Assembly: GCA_024691625.1 (NCBI GenBank) | Contig: JAILNL010000107.1 | Span: 1 to 6,012 of the forward strand | DNA length: 6,012 nt | Source of the DNA: Schwartzia sp. (in: firmicutes) | Lineage (GTDB): Bacteria > Bacillota > Negativicutes > Selenomonadales > Selenomonadaceae | Direction of reading: 5' to 3' | In this document: one piece after another, positions 1 to 6,012 of the stretch | How positions within the stretch are numbered: the stretch's first letter is position 1 | How the letters are laid out: every line of letters starts with the position of its first letter | Position numbers and translations under genes: made by a program | The notes under the pieces: model-generated | The model's database searches: none | What the model was told of the DNA's origin: nothing | Seen by the model: only the letters and a program-made list of their open reading frames with translations

Positions 1-1
1 C

Positions 2-1084
2 ATCAAGGCTATTACCAGCCCGCTCAATGAGATGATTGCTGACTGCGTCAAGCTCAAAGACGGCGATTTCCGTATGGAGAAGAGAGATATTGACCGTGGC
101 GATGAGTTCGGTGATGCTCTCCGCGCTTTGACGGGAATGCGTGAATCTCTCAATAAATTTATGCGTCGTATTGCTGAGTCCAGCGAGCAGATTGCGGCTT
201 CCTCCGAAGAGCTCACAGCGAACTCCTCTCAGACCGCAAAGGTTTCCATGCAGGTTGCCGAATCCGTATCCGACGCCGCAAACGTCGTAAGCGATCAGCA
301 GACAGCTGTTGACGGCGGTAACGAAAAGGTTTCCATGATTTCCGCATCTGTTGACGAAATGCGCGATCAGGCAGAGCTCGTTGCAAAAAATTCCGCATCG
401 GCTGCAGAAGAAGCTGCAAACGGCCGCGGTGCTATCGATTCCTCTGTTATGCAAATTAAAAATGTTGAAACAACAGTTACCGATACGGCTGCTATCGTTG
501 ATAAACTCGGCGAGCGCTCCAAAGAAATCGGTACTATCGTTGATACGATTTCCGGTATCGCAGGTCAGACAAACCTCCTGGCACTCAACGCTGCTATCGA
601 GGCAGCCCGTGCAGGCGAGCATGGCCGCGGCTTTGCAGTCGTAGCCGAGGAAGTCAGAAAGCTTGCTGAGCAGTCCCAGACTGCAGCACAGCAGATTGCT
701 GATTTGATTGGTACAATCCAGAACGACACAACCAGCGCGGTTGCTTCCATGCAGGAAGGCCGTTCGGCTGTTATCGAAGGCGCTCAGTCCGTCGAAGGAC
801 TCCGCGATGTATTCGACAGCATCAAGAACAACATTGATGAGGTTTCCAATAAGGTTGAGACTATGTCCCGCGCTGTTGCAGGTGTAGCACAGCAGGCTGA
901 GGGCATTGCACAGGAAATGAGTGCTATTGATGACGGTGCAAAGAAGGTTTCCGACCAGATGCAGACGGTGTCCGCATCTACGGAAGAGCAGTCCGCATCG
1001 GCAGAGGAGATTGCATCTGCAAGCGATGCTCTTGCTCAGCTGGCACAGGATTTGCAGCTTGCACTCCAGAGATTCAAATTCTGA
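2..1084 (+). CDS. Methyl-accepting chemotaxis protein, C-terminal part (5' end outside window)
   Basis: The frame is open from base 2, so this is the 3' part (360 residues) of a gene that starts to the left. The first ~43 visible residues form most of a HAMP domain, with an initial SPLNEM segment and the typical DEFG motif (about 122-133 of the window: D-E-F-G just before). The rest is the cytoplasmic signalling coiled coil. The highly conserved hairpin tip, which binds CheA and CheW, reads [19 protein letters not shown] and lies near 554-619. About 160 residues follow the tip glutamate (codon 599-601), which fits the 44-heptad (44H) class. Methylation-type sites with paired Glu flanked by Ala/Ser occur on both arms, for example [21 protein letters not shown] and SAEEIAS. 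The protein ends in RFKF and has no NWETF-like CheR/CheB docking tail. The ligand-binding domain and membrane segments are not visible, so the stimulus is unknown. The gene ends in tandem stops, TGA then TAA. Confidence 0.96.
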   Translation: MKAITSPLNEMIADCVKLKDGDFRMEKRDIDRGDEFGDALRALTGMRESLNKFMRRIAESSEQIAASSEELTANSSQTAKVSMQVAESVSDAANVVSDQQTAVDGGNEKVSMISASVDEMRDQAELVAKNSASAAEEAANGRGAIDSSVMQIKNVETTVTDTAAIVDKLGERSKEIGTIVDTISGIAGQTNLLALNAAIEAARAGEHGRGFAVVAEEVRKLAEQSQTAAQQIADLIGTIQNDTTSAVASMQEGRSAVIEGAQSVEGLRDVFDSIKNNIDEVSNKVETMSRAVAGVAQQAEGIAQEMSAIDDGAKKVSDQMQTVSASTEEQSASAEEIASASDALAQLAQDLQLALQRFKF

Positions 1085-1144
1085 TAAGGTTAAACTTATT
1101 CAGGAGGAGTCTTGGCATCTGTTAGCATCGGGTACAGATTTCAC

Positions 1145-1175
1145 AGCGGTGGCGCGAAAGCGTCACCGCTTTTTC
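1145..1175 (+). terminator. Intrinsic terminator of the chemoreceptor gene
   Basis: AGCGGTGGCG (1145-1154) pairs with CGTCACCGCT (1161-1170), with one G-U wobble. The closing C1155-G1160 pair gives an 11-bp stem capped by a GAAA tetraloop of the GNRA type. The last stem base and the next four make a run of five T (1170-1174). It begins 60 nt after the chemoreceptor stop codon and separates that gene from the downstream unit. Confidence 0.9.
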
Positions 1176-1205
1176 TTGCCAAAGCTTCTTCCCATACGTT
1201 AAAAT
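1176..1205 (+). promoter_or_regulatory. Putative sigma-A-type promoter for the LtaS-like/PflX-like unit
   Basis: A -35-like TTGCCA (1176-1181, 5 of 6 consensus) is separated by 18 nt from a -10-like TAAAAT (1200-1205, 5 of 6). Transcription would begin near 1212 and leave a leader of about 97 nt before the GTG at 1309. The -35 starts just after the T-tract of the preceding terminator, a compact arrangement consistent with two independent transcription units. This is pattern matching only. Confidence 0.5.
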
Positions 1206-1290
1206 GGAAACTGGTGTATCGGCACAATGATAATGTCTTAAATCAAGGTTTACCATAGATAAACTTTTGGTGTCAGTACACCGGATTCAA

Positions 1291-1301
1291 AAAGGGGGAA
1301 G
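1291..1301 (+). promoter_or_regulatory. Ribosome binding site that decides the GTG start of the LtaS-like gene
   Basis: The purine-rich AAAGGGGGAAG lies about 8-10 nt before the in-frame GTG at 1309. The upstream in-frame TTG (1267) and GTG (1270) have no such site. The first in-frame ATG (1450) lies within or at the end of the first membrane helix, so it is too late. Confidence 0.6.
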
Positions 1302-1308
1302 AAAAAGC

Positions 1309-3336
1309 GTGCGGATTGACCAGCATGCGGAAGGCGGAGTTTTCCGCCAGCCGGGAGAAAATTTATTTTTGGAAGCAGAGCGGGGGCTGAAGGTATATTT
1401 AGTATACGTTTTGGTCCTTTCTCTTTTTCGTATTTTATTTATAGCAGGAATGACGGATTATATGCTGCCGGAAACGGGAACGGGTGATGTCCTGACGGCC
1501 CTGTGGCGCGGATTCCGTCTCAGTATGCAGACTGCGGGAGGCTTTACCCTTGCGGTGTTTGCTCTGCCGGCGCTTTTGGCGTTTGTCTCCAAGACTGCGG
1601 CAAAGTATGTGCTCAGATTCCTTCACGGAGTCGGGCTTCTGATTTTATCCGTCGGATTCGTCGGGCGTTTTCCGTATTATCAGCAGTTTCATTCGGTATA
1701 TAATCAGCTGCTGTTCAACACGGGAAATGATGATGTGTGGGCGCTCTTTCTGTCGCTGGTAGCGGAGTTTAATCTGCCCCTCCGTTTAGCCGGGGCCTGC
1801 CTGTTGGCGTTTGTACTGTGGAAGGTAACATGCGCTTTTATAGAGTGGGAGTTTCCTCTGCAGTCTTTGGGAGGTTCGGCGCTTTGGATAAGCCGCGGGA
1901 TCACGGTGCTGGTGATATATCTTCTGGTACAGCTTTCGATTTTCGGAGGAAGTCTCGGCTGGGAGACTGCCGTTGACTGGGAAAACGCGGGAATTACAAA
2001 AGACCCGCTTTTAAATGAAGCGGTGCTTGACGACGCTCAGGCAGTTTACCGCGGCTACACCATGAACCACAGACTTCTTGCCTGCAACGGACTTGATTTT
2101 ACAACTGATGAGGTGAAGAGACTTGCTGCAAAGCTGGCAAACCGCCCTGCGGATACGGACGACTTGGACGTTTATCTTACCCGCGCGGCACAGGGCAGCA
2201 AGCTTGAAACACCGCCGAAGCATATTTTCGTAATCATAGGAGAGAGCTTCGCTAACTGGCCGATTCTTTCGAAGTATGAGAGCCTGCATATCGCGGACGG
2301 TATGCGTGAAATTATTAATGGCGCAAACAGTGCCTACTGCAGCTCATTCCTGCCAAACGGCGGTGCTACGGTATCGGCGGTCACGGGTATTACGACCGGA
2401 CTTGCGGACGCGAATCTCTACCTGACTACTATGCCGGAGGCCTTTGCAGGGCCTTATTCCACGGCGCCTGCGCCACAGTTCAAGGAGCTGGGCTATACCA
2501 CGGAATTTTGGTATGCCGGTCCCGCGTCGTGGGAGCGTATAGGTGCTTTTGTAAAGGCACAGGGCTACGACCGCTTTTACAGCGAGGGCGATTTCGGAGA
2601 TGTTTCCAGAAGCGTTTGGGGTGTTGATGACGAATACCTTTACGCGGAGATTTTGAAAAGGATAAAACCTGATGAGCAGGGACTGCACGTTATTTTGAAC
2701 GTGTCGAACCATTCTCCCTATGGCATTGACCTGGAAAAGAAGGGCTTTGACAAGGAGTCCGTACGAAAGGCTCTGCCGAAAAAATCTCAGGACGACGAGG
2801 AGCTTCTGCGTGAGCTCGGCCATTACTGGTATGCTGACAGGGAGCTTGCCAAGTTTATAAAGGAAGCAAAAAAGAAATACCCCGACAGTCTCTTTGTGGT
2901 TATCGGAGACCATGCTGACAGATACAATATCCAGAAAACGCCGTCCACCTATGAAAGATTTACCGTGCCTTTCATAATAACGGGCAAGGGCGTTCGCCAG
3001 TACATGCTGCCTGAGCAGGCGGCAGGCAGTCAGATTGATGTCATGCCGACAATTATTGAGCTTATCGCACCGAAGGGCTTTAAATATCACGCGCTTGGGC
3101 AGAGTCTCACGAAAAACACAAAAGGTGTCAATTATATGCTTTGGGTTACTGCGGATGCTATAGGAAAAGCGGACACTGTACCGCTTGTACCTGAGAGCTT
3201 TGACGGCAGGAGCACGCCGCCCTCTATAAATGAAGAAGCTATGCAGGATTATATCAACGCCATACGCAGCATCTCATGGTACCGTGCGAAATACGGCCCG
3301 ATTCTGGACGAATCGAAATTAGTAGGAAGAGAATGA
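1309..3336 (+). CDS. LtaS-like membrane sulfatase-fold enzyme (probable phosphoglycerol transferase)
   Basis: A 675-residue protein of the alkaline phosphatase/sulfatase superfamily with the LtaS layout: five predicted membrane helices (about residues 27-47, 75-94, 100-119, 158-177, 194-213), then a large extracytoplasmic catalytic domain from about residue 303. Family landmarks are visible: IIGESFA with the metal-ligand Glu (E312), NGGATVSAVTG with the probable nucleophile Thr354 (codon 2368-2370), WGVDDEY (W437), NVSNHSPY with His468, and VIGDHADR with metal-ligand D534-H535. Known relatives transfer glycerol phosphate from phosphatidylglycerol onto lipoteichoic acid, or modify periplasmic glucans or lipids. 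The acceptor here cannot be told from sequence, so I give no gene symbol. The GTG start is chosen for its Shine-Dalgarno site. The stop overlaps the next gene's start. If the host is a diderm, the product would not be classical lipoteichoic acid. Confidence 0.9.
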   Translation: MRIDQHAEGGVFRQPGENLFLEAERGLKVYLVYVLVLSLFRILFIAGMTDYMLPETGTGDVLTALWRGFRLSMQTAGGFTLAVFALPALLAFVSKTAAKYVLRFLHGVGLLILSVGFVGRFPYYQQFHSVYNQLLFNTGNDDVWALFLSLVAEFNLPLRLAGACLLAFVLWKVTCAFIEWEFPLQSLGGSALWISRGITVLVIYLLVQLSIFGGSLGWETAVDWENAGITKDPLLNEAVLDDAQAVYRGYTMNHRLLACNGLDFTTDEVKRLAAKLANRPADTDDLDVYLTRAAQGSKLETPPKHIFVIIGESFANWPILSKYESLHIADGMREIINGANSAYCSSFLPNGGATVSAVTGITTGLADANLYLTTMPEAFAGPYSTAPAPQFKELGYTTEFWYAGPASWERIGAFVKAQGYDRFYSEGDFGDVSRSVWGVDDEYLYAEILKRIKPDEQGLHVILNVSNHSPYGIDLEKKGFDKESVRKALPKKSQDDEELLRELGHYWYADRELAKFIKEAKKKYPDSLFVVIGDHADRYNIQKTPSTYERFTVPFIITGKGVRQYMLPEQAAGSQIDVMPTIIELIAPKGFKYHALGQSLTKNTKGVNYMLWVTADAIGKADTVPLVPESFDGRSTPPSINEEAMQDYINAIRSISWYRAKYGPILDESKLVGRE

Positions 3337-4256
3337 TGGAACTTAAAATAAATGAGCTCGCGCACTGCACTCTCTGCCCCCGTGCCTGCGGAATAAATCG
3401 TCTGGCAGGGGAGCGCGGCTATTGCGGAGCAGTTGGAGAGAAAGTTGATATTGCCCTTGTTTCCCTTCACCCGTGGGAAGAACCGTGTATTGCAGGGGAA
3501 AACGGTGCAGGAACGGTTTTCTTTTCACACTGCAGTCTGCGCTGCGTATTCTGCCAGAATTCGGAAATATCAAGTGAGGGAAAGGGAATTGCCGTAGAGG
3601 TGCCGCGCCTTGCCGAGATTTTTTTGGAGCAGCAGGAACGGGGAGCGGCAACCCTTGACCTTGTGACACCTACACATTATGCGCCGCAGATTGCTGAAGC
3701 CCTGCGGATTGCAAAGAGAAACGGACTCGCGGTTCCCGTTGTCTGGAACTCAGGCGGATATGAGACGGAGGAGCTTATTGATGCCCTTGACGGGCTTGTA
3801 GATGTGTATCTTCCTGATATGAAGTACATTGATAAGGAAAGCGCTGCTCGTTATTCCCACGCGGAGGATTATTTTGAAAATGCGGAAAAGGCGCTCCGGG
3901 CCATGGTGCAGCAGACAGGCGCGCCGAAGCTTGACGCCGAGGGGGTAATGCAGAGAGGCGTTTTGGTGCGTCATCTTGTTTTGCCGGGCCGCAGAAAAGA
4001 AAGCATGCGTATTATCGACTGGCTTTGGGAAACCTTCGGGGACAATGTTCTGCTGTCACTGATGAACCAGTACACACCCCTTTACCATGCGAAGGATTAT
4101 AAGGAAATCAACCGCACACTCACAACATTTGAGTATGATTCGGTCACAGACCATGCGGCAGAACTTGGTATAGAGCACTGCTACGTGCAGGAGGGAAAAA
4201 CGGCATCAAAGAAGTTTGTTCCGTGTTTTGACTTCAGGGGAGTAAGAAAGTGCTGA
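3333..4256 (+). CDS. PflX-type radical SAM protein (putative pyruvate formate-lyase-activating-enzyme homologue)
   Basis: A 307-residue protein with the radical SAM signature C-x3-C-x2-C at C67, C71 and C74 (HCSLRCVFCQN). These cysteines should hold a [4Fe-4S] cluster that cleaves S-adenosylmethionine. An N-terminal motif, C12-x2-C15-P-R-x-C19 followed by RLAGERGYC (C31), is typical of the COG1313/PflX group and adds four cysteines. Further family-like stretches are THYAPQI, WNSGGYE, VYLPDMKY, VRHLVLPGR and MNQYTPLYHA. The group is named for similarity to pyruvate formate-lyase activase, but its substrate is not established, and no formate-lyase-like gene is present here. The start ATG at 3333 overlaps the upstream stop as ATGA, with AGGAAGAG (3324-3331) as a ribosome site inside the upstream gene. 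The ATG at 3336 is equally possible. The overlap implies co-transcription with the LtaS-like gene. Confidence 0.9.
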   Translation: MMELKINELAHCTLCPRACGINRLAGERGYCGAVGEKVDIALVSLHPWEEPCIAGENGAGTVFFSHCSLRCVFCQNSEISSEGKGIAVEVPRLAEIFLEQQERGAATLDLVTPTHYAPQIAEALRIAKRNGLAVPVVWNSGGYETEELIDALDGLVDVYLPDMKYIDKESAARYSHAEDYFENAEKALRAMVQQTGAPKLDAEGVMQRGVLVRHLVLPGRRKESMRIIDWLWETFGDNVLLSLMNQYTPLYHAKDYKEINRTLTTFEYDSVTDHAAELGIEHCYVQEGKTASKKFVPCFDFRGVRKC

Positions 4257-4257
4257 A

Positions 4258-4279
4258 AGCCGTGCTGTCGGTTCTTTTT
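4258..4279 (+). terminator. Weak terminator-like hairpin at the end of the PflX-like gene
   Basis: AGCCG (4258-4262) can pair with CGGTT (4269-4273), with one G-U pair, around a 6-nt loop, followed by CTTTTT (4274-4279). The stem is only 5 bp, so activity alone is doubtful. It lies just after the stop codon and upstream of a better terminator. Confidence 0.35.
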
Positions 4280-4302
4280 CCGTCATGCTGTGTCAAAATG
4301 CT

Positions 4303-4337
4303 CTCGACGTAGCGTTGATGCTACGCCGAGCGTTTTT
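4303..4337 (+). terminator. Intrinsic terminator of the LtaS-like/PflX-like unit
   Basis: CTCG-A-CGTAGC (4303-4313) pairs with GCTACG-C-CGAG (4320-4330), with a single A/C mismatch. A G-T pair can extend it inward to a TTGA loop. CG and five T (4333-4337) follow the stem. It begins 47 nt after the stop of the radical SAM gene and before the pncB promoter. Confidence 0.75.
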
Positions 4338-4403
4338 CCTTGCCTGACGAAAAAATTCCTCGACAGAAGTGAGAATAAACATTGTCATGTTTGATTGAAG
4401 TCA

Positions 4404-4432
4404 TTGACAAGACAGTGGCATAGTGCTAACCT
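4404..4432 (+). promoter_or_regulatory. Putative sigma-A-type promoter of pncB
   Basis: A perfect -35 TTGACA (4404-4409) is followed by a 17-nt spacer and TAACCT (4427-4432) as a weak -10. The -10 is preceded by TGC (4424-4426), giving an extended -10 (TGn) that could compensate. Transcription would start near 4439 and leave a leader of about 60 nt. An inverted repeat TTGTCA (4383-4388)/TGACAA (4405-4410) overlaps the -35 and could be an operator. Confidence 0.55.
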
Positions 4433-4450
4433 TGTAAAAACACACAGAGT

Positions 4451-4472
4451 CATACACCCCCATGTATGGGTG
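4451..4472. promoter_or_regulatory. Inverted repeats in the pncB leader (candidate operator or RNA hairpin)
   Basis: Two overlapping inverted repeats share this segment: CATACA-6 nt-TGTATG (4451-4456/4463-4468) and CACCC-8 nt-GGGTG (4455-4459/4468-4472). The first looks like a dyad for a dimeric repressor just downstream of the predicted start site. The second could form an RNA hairpin. NAD-salvage genes are repressed by NiaR-type regulators in many Bacillota, but I cannot confirm a match to that site. Confidence 0.35.
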
Positions 4473-4488
4473 CGGCCTCTGCAAAGCT

Positions 4489-4493
4489 GGAGG
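4489..4493 (+). promoter_or_regulatory. Ribosome binding site of pncB
   Basis: GGAGG sits 7 nt before the ATG at 4501 and so selects that start over the in-frame ATGs at 4462 and 4495. CCTC (4476-4479) could pair with GAGG (4490-4493) and partly mask it. Confidence 0.75.
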
Positions 4494-4500
4494 AATGGAT

Positions 4501-5967
4501 ATGGCACAACATGCTGAACGCAACATCACTATGGTGATGGATTTTTATGAGATGACAATGGCTAACGGCTATTTTCAGAACGAAAAAAATCCGCGCAAAG
4601 TAGTTTTTGACGTGTTCACACGCAAAAATCCTGATGGCGGCGGATATTCTATATTTGCAGGTCTGGAGCAGGTAATTGAGTATGTGGAGAATCTGCATTT
4701 CAGTGCAGAGGACGTTGAATATTTTCGTTCACTGAACCAGTTCCCGGAGGAATTTCTTCAGTATCTTGAAAATTTCCGTTTTCACGGAGATGTTTACGCA
4801 TTTCCTGAGGGTACTGTCATGTATCCGAATGAGCCGTGCATCACGGTGGTCGCGCCTCTTATCGACGCGCAGCTCGTTGAGACGGCTATTCTTGCGCAGG
4901 TCAACCATCAGTCGCTGATTGCTACAAAGACGAATCGTATCGTACAGGCGGCGCAGGGCCGGGCGGTATCGGATTTCGGTGCGAGACGCGCTCATAACAT
5001 GGACGCTGCGGTCTATGGCGCGCGTGCCGCATTTATAGGCGGTGCAGTGGGCACGGCCACAGTCCTTGCGGGACAGCAGTTCGGCATACCTGTCAGCGGG
5101 ACAATGGCCCACAGCTGGGTAATGTACTACGGCAGCGAGTTTACAGCCTTCCGTAAATACGCGGAGTGCTATCCTGATAACACGGTTCTTCTTTTGGATA
5201 CATATGACGTTCTTCATTCGGGCGTGCCCAATGCAATCCGCACAGCAAAGGAAGTCCTTGAGCCCATGGGAAAACGACTCAAGGGAATCCGCATCGACTC
5301 CGGAGACCTTGCGTACCTCTCCAAACGTATCCGTACGATGCTTGATGAGGCAGGGCTTGAGGACTGCAAGATTATCGTATCAAACTCTCTGGACGAATAC
5401 ACAATTTCGTCCATTCTTGCCCAGGGCGGCCGTATTGACAGCTTCGGCGTAGGCGAAAGACTTATAACATCAATGAGCGATCCTGTATTCGGTGCTGTTT
5501 ATAAAATCTCCGCCGTGGAGCAGGATGGCAGATTTGAACCGCGCATGAAAATCTCTGAAGCGGTGGAAAAAATCACAAATCCCGGCAGGAAACAGGTCTA
5601 CCGCATTTATGACGAAAAGGGACAGGCCGTCGCGGATATGCTGGCAAACGCCGAAGAAACGGTTGATTTCACGAAAGCTTACCGCTACATAGACCCGGAG
5701 CAGCCGTGGAAGGAACGCTCCTTTGACGGATTTACGGCGAAACCGCTTCAGCAGCTCGTCATGAAGGACGGCAAGCGCTGCGTGGAGCTGCCGAGTCTTA
5801 AAGAAATTCAGCAGTACGTAAAAGATCAGCTTGAAAATGAAATCTGGCAGGAGGAGCAGCGCTTCGAAAATCCGCACCGTCACTATCTTGATATGACGCC
5901 TGCGTATTACGAAATGAAGATGAAGCTCTTGGATAAACTGAGCAATCATAAAAGAGGAAAGATTTAA
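4501..5967 (+). CDS. pncB: Nicotinate phosphoribosyltransferase
   Basis: A 488-residue cytoplasmic enzyme of the Preiss-Handler NAD salvage route. It joins nicotinate to PRPP to make nicotinate mononucleotide, with ATP hydrolysis coupled through a phosphohistidine. Visible family landmarks, in order: N-terminal MVMDFYEMTMANGYF (11-25), FDVFTRKNP with GGGYSIFAGLE (36-56), the substrate-site SDFGARRAH (157-165), SGTMAHSWV (199-207) in which H204 fits the phosphorylated His, DTYD (233-236), the phosphate-binding IRIDSGDLAYLSK (263-275), IIVSNSLDEY (291-300) and FGVGERLITS (315-324). The C-terminal region, about residues 400-488, carries the usual lysine- and tyrosine-rich end. Length suits the Gram-positive/archaeal-like type of the family, and all key motifs are intact. 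The start at 4501 is set by GGAGG at 4489-4493. It has its own promoter and stands alone as a unit here; no other NAD gene is in the window. Confidence 0.96.
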   Translation: MAQHAERNITMVMDFYEMTMANGYFQNEKNPRKVVFDVFTRKNPDGGGYSIFAGLEQVIEYVENLHFSAEDVEYFRSLNQFPEEFLQYLENFRFHGDVYAFPEGTVMYPNEPCITVVAPLIDAQLVETAILAQVNHQSLIATKTNRIVQAAQGRAVSDFGARRAHNMDAAVYGARAAFIGGAVGTATVLAGQQFGIPVSGTMAHSWVMYYGSEFTAFRKYAECYPDNTVLLLDTYDVLHSGVPNAIRTAKEVLEPMGKRLKGIRIDSGDLAYLSKRIRTMLDEAGLEDCKIIVSNSLDEYTISSILAQGGRIDSFGVGERLITSMSDPVFGAVYKISAVEQDGRFEPRMKISEAVEKITNPGRKQVYRIYDEKGQAVADMLANAEETVDFTKAYRYIDPEQPWKERSFDGFTAKPLQQLVMKDGKRCVELPSLKEIQQYVKDQLENEIWQEEQRFENPHRHYLDMTPAYYEMKMKLLDKLSNHKRGKI

Positions 5968-5983
5968 GAACCAAATATCCTTG

Positions 5984-6003
5984 CCTTCTCCTTTAGGAGA
6001 AGG
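5984..6003. repeat. Perfect palindrome downstream of pncB, possible edge of an intergenic repeat
   Basis: CCTTCTCCT (5984-5992) and AGGAGAAGG (5995-6003) are perfect inverted copies around TT. They lie 16 nt after the pncB stop. No T-tract follows; the sequence continues with TGGGCCCGT to the window edge, so it is a poor intrinsic terminator. It resembles the start of dispersed intergenic palindromic repeats that I associate with gut Bacillota genomes, but a second copy is not visible here. Confidence 0.45.
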
Positions 6004-6012
6004 TGGGCCCGT

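Noticed and set aside
1267..1308. Upstream TTG start extending the LtaS-like protein by 14 residues
   Set aside because: There is no ribosome site before it, the added residues overlap a hairpin, and the GTG at 1309 has a good Shine-Dalgarno sequence.
2344..3090. 248-codon open frame on the - strand inside the LtaS-like gene
   Set aside because: It is wholly antisense to a gene with intact catalytic motifs, has no recognisable domain, and its arginine/leucine-rich composition is typical of a complementary-strand shadow.
3276..3332. Earlier ATG start for the radical SAM protein within the upstream gene
   Set aside because: It would give a 61-nt overlap and a non-conserved N-terminal extension, while ATG 3333/3336 follows AGGAAGAG and gives the ATGA coupling arrangement.
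4303..4337. Possible small RNA or riboswitch in the intergenic hairpin
   Set aside because: A single hairpin with a T-tract directly after a gene is sufficiently explained as a terminator.
4462..4500. Upstream ATG start extending PncB by 13 residues
   Set aside because: The extension covers the leader repeats and the GGAGG site itself. ATG 4501 has ideal spacing and gives the usual family N-terminus.
4729..5217. 162-codon open frame on the - strand inside pncB
   Set aside because: It is antisense to highly conserved pncB codons, has no recognisable family features and no convincing ribosome site; explained by codon bias of pncB.

Overview
The window reads as an ordinary chromosomal stretch of a bacterium. 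I see no phage, plasmid, IS or CRISPR hallmarks. Four protein genes lie on the + strand: the C-terminal part of a methyl-accepting chemotaxis protein (2-1084), an LtaS-like membrane phosphoglycerol transferase/sulfatase-fold enzyme (1309-3336), a PflX-type radical SAM protein (3333-4256) and nicotinate phosphoribosyltransferase PncB (4501-5967). The protein styles, strong purine-rich Shine-Dalgarno sites, sigma-A-like promoters and U-tailed terminators suggest Bacillota. The palindrome at the right edge resembles intergenic repeats I associate with gut Bacillota, possibly Negativicutes. That placement is an inference: no rRNA or other lineage marker is present.

Layout. The chemoreceptor runs in from the left edge and ends at a strong intrinsic terminator with a GAAA tetraloop (1145-1175). 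A promoter-like pair (1176-1205) starts immediately after its T-tract and would drive the next unit. That unit has two genes whose ends overlap as ATGA at 3333-3336, so they are probably translationally coupled. It ends in a weak hairpin (4258-4279) followed by a better terminator (4303-4337). A promoter with a perfect TTGACA and an extended -10 (4404-4432) then precedes a leader of about 60 nt and pncB. After pncB, a perfect 9-bp inverted repeat (5984-6003) lies close to the window edge.

Function. The genes cover separate tasks: signal transduction to CheA, extracytoplasmic envelope polymer or glycan decoration, an uncharacterised radical SAM activity, and NAD salvage through the Preiss-Handler route. 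Only the middle two look like an operon. No novel multi-gene system is evident. The points most worth checking are the pairing of the LtaS-like and PflX-like genes, the pncB leader, where inverted repeats and a possible SD-masking hairpin sit between promoter and start codon, and the palindrome at the right edge.
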